Below, one piece after another: positions 12,875 to 14,444 of a DNA stretch of 14,444 nt. The position numbers were made by a program, and so were the translations under genes. The stretch is from Pirellulales bacterium (lineage in GTDB: Bacteria; Planctomycetota; Planctomycetia; Pirellulales; Thermoguttaceae). The notes under the pieces are model-generated. The model was given only the letters and a program-made list of their open reading frames with translations, did no database searches and was not told the origin of the DNA. Every line of letters starts with the position of its first letter. Within the stretch, counting starts at the first letter, position 1. The DNA lies in contig JAUWHT010000307.1 of assembly GCA_030605745.1 (NCBI GenBank), forward strand, positions 1 to 14,444. The letters are read 5' to 3'.

Positions 12875-14314
12875 ATGACCGACTTATTGTTCGAGTTATC
12901 CAAGCCCGGCTGCGCGGCGGTGCGGTTGCCCGATTGCGACGTTCCAGAGCGTTCGATCGAGGAGCTGTTGCCGCCGGGTGCTATTGCCGCCGGGCCGCCG
13001 CCGCTGCCGGAGTTGGCCGAGGGAGAACTGGTGCGGCATTTCGTCAATCTGTCCACGCTCAACGTGTCGGTCGACTCGCACTTCTATCCGCTGGGCTCAT
13101 GTACGATGAAGTACAACCCGAAGCGGAACGAACGGCTGGCCACCTTGCCGGGATTGCTCGATTTGCACCCCTACCAGCCGGAGTTGACGCTGCAAGGTCT
13201 GCTGGAGTTGCTTTACCGGTCGCAGGAAATGCTGGCCGAGATTGCCGGGCTGCCGGGCGTCTCGCTTCAGCCGGCTGCCGGGGCACACGGCGAAATGACG
13301 GCCCTGCTGGTCGTGGCCGCCTACTTCCGCGATCTGGGCGAGAAGCGCAACGTGGTGCTGATCCCCGACGGCGCACACGGCACCAACCCGGCCAGCGCCG
13401 CTGTGGCCGGATTTCGTACCCTGCCGGTCAAGAGCACAAAGGAAGGGTTCGTCGATCTGGACGACCTGGCCGCCAAAGCCAACGAGCAAACGGCCGTGCT
13501 GATGATCACCAACCCGAACACGCTGGGGATGTTCGAGAACCAGATCACTCAGATCACCCGGATGGTCCACCAGGCGGGCGGGCTGGTGTACCTGGACGGG
13601 GCCAACATGAACGCCATCCTGGGCATTACCCGGCCAGGCGACTTCGGCGCCGACCTGATGCACTACAATCCCCACAAGACATTCGGCAGCCCGCACGGCG
13701 GCGGCGGACCGGGCGCCGGACCGATCGCCGTGGCCGAGCGGCTCGCCCCGTACCTGCCGGCGCCGATCGTAGTCAAACATGGCGACGGCTACCGGCTGGA
13801 CTACGACCGACCCAAATCGATTGGCCGGGTGCGAAGCTTCTTCGGCAACACCGGTGTACTGGTCCGCATGTTTTGCTACATTCTTACCCATGGATCTGAG
13901 GGCTTGCGACGCGTGGCCGACGGCGCCGTACTCAATGCCAACTACCTGCTAGCCAAGCTGAAGCATATCGTGCCGGTGCCGCAGGGCGAGCGGTGCATGC
14001 ACGAGTTCGTCGCCTCGGCAGCGAAACTGAAGACCGAGAAGGATGTCTCGGCAATGGACATAGCCAAGCGGCTCTTGGACTACGGGTTCCACGCCCCGAC
14101 GGTTTACTTCCCGTTGATCGTCCGCGAGGCACTGATGATCGAGCCGACGGAAACCGAGAGCAAGGCTACGCTGGACGCATTCGCTGAGGTGATTTTCCGC
14201 ATCACCGGAGAAGCCCCCGACCTGTTACACGACGCCCCCCACAGCACCCCAATCAGCCGCCCCGACGAAGTCCAGGCTGCACGCAACCCGATACTGCGAT
14301 GGTCACCCCCATAA
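12875..14314 (+). CDS. gcvPB: glycine dehydrogenase (decarboxylating) subunit 2, P protein beta
   Basis: A 479-residue C-terminal half of the split P protein carrying the cofactor. Lys268 in YNPHKTFGSPHGGGGPGAG is the PLP Schiff-base lysine followed by the glycine-rich loop. Other family features are FYPLGSCTMKYNPK (70-83), PAAGAHGEMTALL, IPDGAHGTNPASA, MITNPNTLGMFE, YLDGANMNA, and the C-terminal FVASAAKLKTEK region. Length is normal (about 480). ATG at 12875 (MTDLLFELSKPG) is chosen over an in-frame ATG at 12800, which would overlap gcvPA and read through the hairpin repeat. The gap to gcvPA is 37 bases with no strong Shine-Dalgarno sequence. It acts with GcvPA, GcvH and GcvT; the L protein gene is not in the window. 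A palindromic tandem array begins 4 bases after the stop. Confidence 0.97.
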   Translation: MTDLLFELSKPGCAAVRLPDCDVPERSIEELLPPGAIAAGPPPLPELAEGELVRHFVNLSTLNVSVDSHFYPLGSCTMKYNPKRNERLATLPGLLDLHPYQPELTLQGLLELLYRSQEMLAEIAGLPGVSLQPAAGAHGEMTALLVVAAYFRDLGEKRNVVLIPDGAHGTNPASAAVAGFRTLPVKSTKEGFVDLDDLAAKANEQTAVLMITNPNTLGMFENQITQITRMVHQAGGLVYLDGANMNAILGITRPGDFGADLMHYNPHKTFGSPHGGGGPGAGPIAVAERLAPYLPAPIVVKHGDGYRLDYDRPKSIGRVRSFFGNTGVLVRMFCYILTHGSEGLRRVADGAVLNANYLLAKLKHIVPVPQGERCMHEFVASAAKLKTEKDVSAMDIAKRLLDYGFHAPTVYFPLIVREALMIEPTETESKATLDAFAEVIFRITGEAPDLLHDAPHSTPISRPDEVQAARNPILRWSPP

Positions 14315-14318
14315 AGCC

Positions 14319-14444
14319 GCGACCGTTGGTCGCGCCACGGTTTCCGCGACCGTTGGTCGCGCCACGGTTTCCGCGACCGTTGGTCGCGCCACGGTTTCCG
14401 CGACCGTTGGTCGCGCCACGGTTTCCGCGACCGTTGGTCGCGCC
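14319..14444. repeat. 27-bp palindromic tandem repeat array (runs off the right edge)
   Basis: Four complete units and part of a fifth start at 14319, 14346, 14373, 14400 and 14427, without any mismatch in the visible part. Each unit contains the hairpin GCGACC-GTT-GGTCGC followed by the 12-base spacer GCCACGGTTTCC. The array begins 4 bases after the gcvPB stop, so the transcript would carry a row of identical hairpins. The end of the array is not seen. Confidence 0.95.

Noticed and set aside
11662..13062. Long open frame on the minus strand opposite gcvPA and gcvPB (466 codons)
   Set aside because: It is a shadow of two certain genes in GC-rich DNA: the plus-strand frames match GcvPA/GcvPB motifs throughout, while the minus frame gives no recognisable family.
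14319..14444. CRISPR array at the right edge
   Set aside because: The units are identical throughout, with no variable spacers, and the period is only 27 bases including the gap.

Overview
The window looks like chromosomal DNA from a GC-rich bacterium, most likely a planctomycete or a close relative. This is inferred from the style of the proteins (an O-antigen ligase-like protein, a DUF4416 protein, a two-subunit glycine decarboxylase), from weak or absent Shine-Dalgarno sites before many genes, and from numerous dispersed palindromic repeats between genes. No rRNA or other taxonomic marker gene is present, so the phylum call is moderate.

Left block, minus strand (about 90-4953), in transcription order: proS (prolyl-tRNA synthetase), a DUF4416 protein, a WecA/TagO/MraY-type sugar-phosphate transferase starting 2 bases after the DUF4416 stop, and an O-antigen ligase-like membrane protein whose C-terminus looks cut off. 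The last two are envelope or exopolysaccharide genes. At the extreme left, the last 40 codons of an unidentified plus-strand gene run into the end of the ligase gene.

A divergent gap (4954-5341) without a gene holds a G-rich tract, a long inverted-repeat element and a candidate promoter.

Right block, plus strand (5342 to the end): a YhaM-like OB-fold/HD 3'-5' exoribonuclease, RNase R, then a glycine cleavage cluster: gcvT and gcvH (4-base overlap), a methyltransferase with a predicted signal peptide, a toxin-antitoxin pair, gcvPA and gcvPB. The gcv genes encode the T, H and split P proteins that oxidise glycine to CO2, NH3 and methylene-tetrahydrofolate; the L protein is not in the window.

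Most notable: (1) between the methyltransferase and the toxin lies a decayed copy of the first ~23 codons of gcvPA, so the DUF4258/MqsR-like toxin plus YgiT/MqsA-type zinc-finger antitoxin, with its own good promoter, sits between a broken and an intact gcvPA start. (2) A family of 56-bp elements with GTTTAGC...GCTAAAC ends and two internal hairpins occurs three times, plus one half copy. The hairpin arms vary with compensating changes, and in all four cases the element supplies the stop codon (GTT TAG) of the adjoining gene. (3) A second inverted-repeat family with TGGCACG-type ends occurs twice. (4) A 27-bp palindromic tandem array follows gcvPB and runs off the right edge.
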